NCBI GenBank assembly: GCA_021773195.1
Contig: JAJFKN010000047.1
Span: forward strand, 1 to 47,368
DNA: 47,368 nt
Origin: Gammaproteobacteria bacterium
Lineage (GTDB): Bacteria; Pseudomonadota; Gammaproteobacteria; JAKBBU01
Direction: 5' to 3'
The notes under the pieces were generated by a model. The model saw nothing but the letters and a program-made list of their open reading frames with translations, had not been told where the DNA came from and searched no databases. How positions within the stretch are numbered: position 1 is the stretch's first letter; each line of letters begins with the position of its first letter. Shown piece after piece: positions 44,138 through 47,368 of the stretch. The translations under genes were made by a program, and so were the position numbers.

Positions 44138-44563
44138 TTGCGGCGGGCTGCCATGGATTATTTGTCCCGCCGCGAACATTCTCGCCAAGAATTGATTCGC
44201 AAACTTAGTCAGCGGGAGGCCGAATTAAGTCTAATTGAAGAAGTTGTGGATGAATTATCGGCTGAAGGTTTGCAAAGCGATAAACGTTTTTGTGAGTCTT
44301 ATGTGTGTGGGCGACTGCAACGGGGTTATGGGCCGCTTTATATAAAGCAAGCCTTACAACAACGAGGCTTGGAAGATTTTGTCATCCAAGAAGTCATGGC
44401 CGCTCAGGAAGAAGCATGGCAAGACGGATTATGGAAAGCGTGGCAAAAACGCTTTGGAGCTGAAGTACCTTCAGAGCCCAAAGCTCGCGCACGCCAAATG
44501 CGTTTTTTACAACAACGGGGCTTTACGTCCGGTCAAATTAACCAAATGTTTAAAGAATTATGA
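44138..44563 (+). CDS. recX: RecA regulator RecX
   Basis: A 141-residue RecX that caps RecA filaments. The three-helix repeats are clear: [19 protein letters not shown], then [20 protein letters not shown], and a last [10 protein letters not shown]. The given start is the TTG at 44138, which has no ribosome binding site. The conserved frame runs upstream as KLATE to a CTG at 44120 that overlaps the recA stop (CTGA) and has agagga seven bases ahead, so a non-standard CTG start is quite possible. Its end overlaps the alaS start by four bases. Confidence 0.92.
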   Translation: MRRAAMDYLSRREHSRQELIRKLSQREAELSLIEEVVDELSAEGLQSDKRFCESYVCGRLQRGYGPLYIKQALQQRGLEDFVIQEVMAAQEEAWQDGLWKAWQKRFGAEVPSEPKARARQMRFLQQRGFTSGQINQMFKEL

Positions 44564-47163
44564 ATACTTCCGATTTACGACGATTATTTTTAAATTATTT
44601 TAAAGACTTAGATCATGCCATTGTGCCGTCATCTTCTTTGGTGCCTGGCAATGACCCTACCTTATTATTCACTAATGCGGGCATGGTACCCTTTAAAGAA
44701 GTTTTCTTAGGGCAAGAGTCTCGCTCCTATATGCGGGCCACATCGTCACAGCGTTGTGTGCGAGCTGGTGGCAAGCATAACGATTTAGAAAATGTGGGCT
44801 ATACAGCTCGCCATCATACCTTTTTTGAAATGCTGGGTAATTTCAGTTTCGGCGATTACTTTAAGCGTGAAGCTGTTCAGTTTGCTTGGGAGTTTTTGCG
44901 CAAAGAATTAAACATTCCTGAAGAACGTTTGTGGGTTACGGTATATAAAGATGATCAAGAAGCAGAAGATATTTGGCTGAAAGAGATGAAGGTTAGCCCC
45001 GAGCGTTTTTCACGTTGTGGTGAAAAAGATAATTTTTGGTCCATGGGGGATACAGGCCCTTGCGGACCTTGCTCTGAAATTTTTTACGATCATGGACCTG
45101 ACATTCCTGGTGGACCGCCGGGCTCCCCTGATCAAGAAGCGGATCGTTATGTGGAAATATGGAATTTAGTTTTCATGCAGTATAACCGTTCTTCTGATGG
45201 GACTATGAAACCTCTACCCAAACCTTCTGTGGATACGGGCATGGGTTTAGAGCGTATTGCAGCCGTCATGCAGGGGGTATCGAATAACTATGATATCGAT
45301 TTATTCCAGCATTTAATTCAAAAGGCGGCTAAATTAGTCCGAACTAAAGATTTAACTCATACTTCTTTAAAAGTGGTTGCCGATCATATCCGCTCCAGCA
45401 GTTTTCTCATTGTAGATGGCGTGACGCCTGCCAATGAAGGGCGGGGGTATGTGTTACGTCGGATTATTCGTCGTGCTATTCGTCATGGCAATAAGCTAGG
45501 GACCACGGAACCTTTCTTTCATCAACTAGTAGCTACTCTGGTAAAAGAAATGGGTGATGCCTATCCTGAGTTGGTAAAAGCTCAAAGCCACATTGAATTA
45601 GTCTTGAAGCAAGAAGAAGAGCAATTCAGTCGTACCTTAGAGCAAGGTTTGAAGATTCTAGAAGAAGCCATCGCTGGTTTGAAGGATAAACTGTTGCCGG
45701 GCAAAGTGGTTTTTAAACTCTATGATACCTACGGATTCCCACCGGATTTAACCGGCGATATCGCGCGAGAACGCGATTTGGAATTGGATTACCCTGGCTT
45801 TGAAGCCTGCATGCAGGAACAACGTCAGCGATCCAAGTCCGCTAGCCAGTTTGATGTGGATTATGACGATCGTTTAGACGTAGACAGCGATACTAAATTT
45901 TCGGGTTACCAGGATTTGCATAATCAAGCAAAAATCACCGGGATTTTCCAAGAAAACAAACCTATGACTTTATTAAAAGAAGGTGAAAAAGCCCTGTTGG
46001 TTTTAGATGTAACGCCATTTTATGCCGAAGGTGGTGGCCAAGTAGGGGATAGTGGTTTGATCACGGCAGATAATAATGTATTTAGTGTAGAAGATACTCG
46101 CATGCAGGGGCAAGTACATGTGCACGTAGGCACCATGACAAAAGGATATTTAAAGCTAGGCGCCGATGTAGATGCTAAAGTCACGGGGGAAACCCGATGC
46201 GCTACCATGTTAAATCATACGGCGACTCATCTATTGCATGCTGCTTTGCGCGAGATTCTAGGCACCCATGTACAGCAAAAAGGGTCCCTCGTGGATTCGC
46301 AGCGTTTGCGTTTTGATTTTTCCCACAGGGCGCCTGTGACGCCTGAAGAAATTCAGCAATTAGAACATTTAGTGAATGAAAAAATTCGCCAAAATTTAAC
46401 CGTGCAAACGGATTTAATGTCCCCGGAAAAAGCCCAAGAAAAAGGCGCTATGGCACTTTTTGGTGAAAAATATGGTGAAGAAGTGCGGGTGTTGAGCATG
46501 GGTGATTTTTCCATGGAACTATGTGGTGGCACTCATGTGAATGGCACGGGTGAAATTGGCCTATTCAAAATTACTAACGAAACTGGCATTGCTGCGGGTA
46601 TTCGCCGTATAGAAGCGGTGACGGGTGCTAAAGCCTTGGCTTGGTTGAATGGCATGCAAGAACAGATAACAGACATGGCAAGCCAATTGAAAGTGAAAGG
46701 CAGCGATGTGGCCAAGCGGGTAGAGCAATTGAACCTGCGGATAAAGGAGCTAGAAAAAGCCAATCAGCAGTTAAAGACGAAATTAGCCAACAGTGAAGGG
46801 GGCGATTTAGCCGCTTCAGCCCAGGAAATCTCAGGAATCAAAGTATTAGCCGTTAATATGCCTGAAGTAGATGCCCAGACCTTGCGCAATACTTTAGATC
46901 AGTTAAAATCCAAGCTAGGCTCAGCTGTGGTGGTTTTATCCACAGTTTCGGGTGATAAAGTGAGCTTAGTGGCCGGTGTCACCAAAGATGTCACAAAACA
47001 AGTGAAGGCAGGTGAACTCATCAATTTTGTGGCCACTCAAGTGGGCGGCAAAGGCGGCGGGCGCCCTGACATGGCACAAGCCGGAGGCACTGACCCCAGC
47101 GCTTTGGATGAAGCCTTAAAATCCGTCTATGCTTGGGTGAGCGAACGAATAACAGGATCCTAG
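44560..47163 (+). CDS. alaS: Alanyl-tRNA synthetase
   Basis: An 867-residue class II synthetase. The N-terminal catalytic domain has [20 protein letters not shown] and the motif region [18 protein letters not shown]. The editing domain has its zinc site in [11 protein letters not shown] and [15 protein letters not shown], and a coiled coil near 715-750 leads to the C-Ala domain ending with the glycine-rich [15 protein letters not shown]. Full length compared with E. coli (876). ATGA overlap with recX indicates a recA-recX-alaS operon, followed after four bases by lysC. Confidence 0.98.
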   Translation: MNTSDLRRLFLNYFKDLDHAIVPSSSLVPGNDPTLLFTNAGMVPFKEVFLGQESRSYMRATSSQRCVRAGGKHNDLENVGYTARHHTFFEMLGNFSFGDYFKREAVQFAWEFLRKELNIPEERLWVTVYKDDQEAEDIWLKEMKVSPERFSRCGEKDNFWSMGDTGPCGPCSEIFYDHGPDIPGGPPGSPDQEADRYVEIWNLVFMQYNRSSDGTMKPLPKPSVDTGMGLERIAAVMQGVSNNYDIDLFQHLIQKAAKLVRTKDLTHTSLKVVADHIRSSSFLIVDGVTPANEGRGYVLRRIIRRAIRHGNKLGTTEPFFHQLVATLVKEMGDAYPELVKAQSHIELVLKQEEEQFSRTLEQGLKILEEAIAGLKDKLLPGKVVFKLYDTYGFPPDLTGDIARERDLELDYPGFEACMQEQRQRSKSASQFDVDYDDRLDVDSDTKFSGYQDLHNQAKITGIFQENKPMTLLKEGEKALLVLDVTPFYAEGGGQVGDSGLITADNNVFSVEDTRMQGQVHVHVGTMTKGYLKLGADVDAKVTGETRCATMLNHTATHLLHAALREILGTHVQQKGSLVDSQRLRFDFSHRAPVTPEEIQQLEHLVNEKIRQNLTVQTDLMSPEKAQEKGAMALFGEKYGEEVRVLSMGDFSMELCGGTHVNGTGEIGLFKITNETGIAAGIRRIEAVTGAKALAWLNGMQEQITDMASQLKVKGSDVAKRVEQLNLRIKELEKANQQLKTKLANSEGGDLAASAQEISGIKVLAVNMPEVDAQTLRNTLDQLKSKLGSAVVVLSTVSGDKVSLVAGVTKDVTKQVKAGELINFVATQVGGKGGGRPDMAQAGGTDPSALDEALKSVYAWVSERITGS

Positions 47164-47167
47164 TTTA

Positions 47168-47368
47168 ATGGCAATCATTGTACATAAATACGGAGGCACT
47201 TCAGTAGCAAGCCTTGAGTGCATGCAAAAAGTGGCCAGCCATATTATTGCAGCGCGTGAGCAGGGCAATGATGTGGTGGTGGTTGTTTCTGCCATGGGTG
47301 ATGAAACAGACCGTCTTTTAGAAATGGCCCAAGCTATTAATCCTGAGCCCCATCCACGAGAATATTCC
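47168..47368 (+). CDS. lysC: Aspartate kinase (N-terminal part, cut by window end)
   Basis: The first 67 codons of an aspartokinase that phosphorylates aspartate for lysine, threonine and methionine synthesis. VHKYGGTSVAS is the family's N-terminal substrate and ATP signature, and VVVVVSAMGDETDRLLEMA follows. It begins four bases after the alaS stop, and alaS-lysC is a common gammaproteobacterial order. Whether it is a monofunctional regulated enzyme cannot be told, because the ACT domains lie beyond the window. Confidence 0.93.
   Translation, partial: MAIIVHKYGGTSVASLECMQKVASHIIAAREQGNDVVVVVSAMGDETDRLLEMAQAINPEPHPREYS

Overview
The window is chromosomal DNA from a gammaproteobacterium, most likely of the Legionellales (Legionella/Coxiella/Aquicella type). 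The evidence is conserved gammaproteobacterial order (rluD and bamD divergent, mutS ... pncC-recA-recX-alaS-lysC, scpA-scpB-rluB, tamA-tamB, nadE-glnB), moderate base composition, a soluble PAS histidine kinase with the H-box HDIRTP that I associate with Legionella/Coxiella kinases, and several large proteins of unknown family slotted between housekeeping genes, as is common for host-associated members of that order. The genus cannot be fixed from the sequence alone. No tRNA, rRNA, CRISPR array or insertion-sequence transposase was seen.

Layout. 1-376: a 21-bp minisatellite and a palindromic element, then an MFS transporter. 1743-4632: a partial PTS (EIIA-Man-like protein and HPr) whose ptsH 3' end occurs twice, 1.55 kb apart, bracketing an AAA/DUF4143 ATPase gene with a 22-bp repeat array in its promoter region; beyond it lies decayed sequence. 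4633-10740: envelope and housekeeping genes (DegP/DegQ, PgeF, RluD, BamD, PII, NadE). 10933-13677: a small proline-rich protein, two FimT/GspH pseudopilins and an alpha/beta hydrolase. 13774-21339: purL, a glycine-zipper lipoprotein, an unknown 452-aa protein and radA. 21340-29431: a large palindrome, an orphan VgrG-like protein, tamB-tamA and a secreted S1/P1 nuclease. 29498-35340: scpA-scpB-rluB facing an NDUFAF6-like protein coupled to mutS. 35457-40766: a tight four-gene minus-strand operon inserted between mutS and pncC. 41031-47368: pncC, an unknown protein, recA, recX, alaS and the start of lysC.

How the parts fit. BamD and the Tam system assemble outer-membrane proteins while DegP removes misfolded ones. 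MutS, RadA, RecA and RecX serve genome maintenance; ScpAB serves chromosome condensation; GlnB, NadE and the PTS proteins link nitrogen, NAD and carbon status. The accessory material sits in separable packets between these conserved blocks.

The best candidate for an undescribed system is the operon at 35457-40766. It encodes a divergent S-adenosylhomocysteine-hydrolase-fold protein, a PAS histidine kinase without a partner regulator, a Bcr/CflA-type exporter and a polytopic membrane protein of no recognised family, with gaps of 4 bases or a 14-base overlap. It looks like a make/sense/export module for a small molecule, but that function is inference. Other notable signals are the duplicated ptsH end around the ATPase, the 22-bp repeat array, a C11 tract inside tamB that could slip, and the orphan VgrG.
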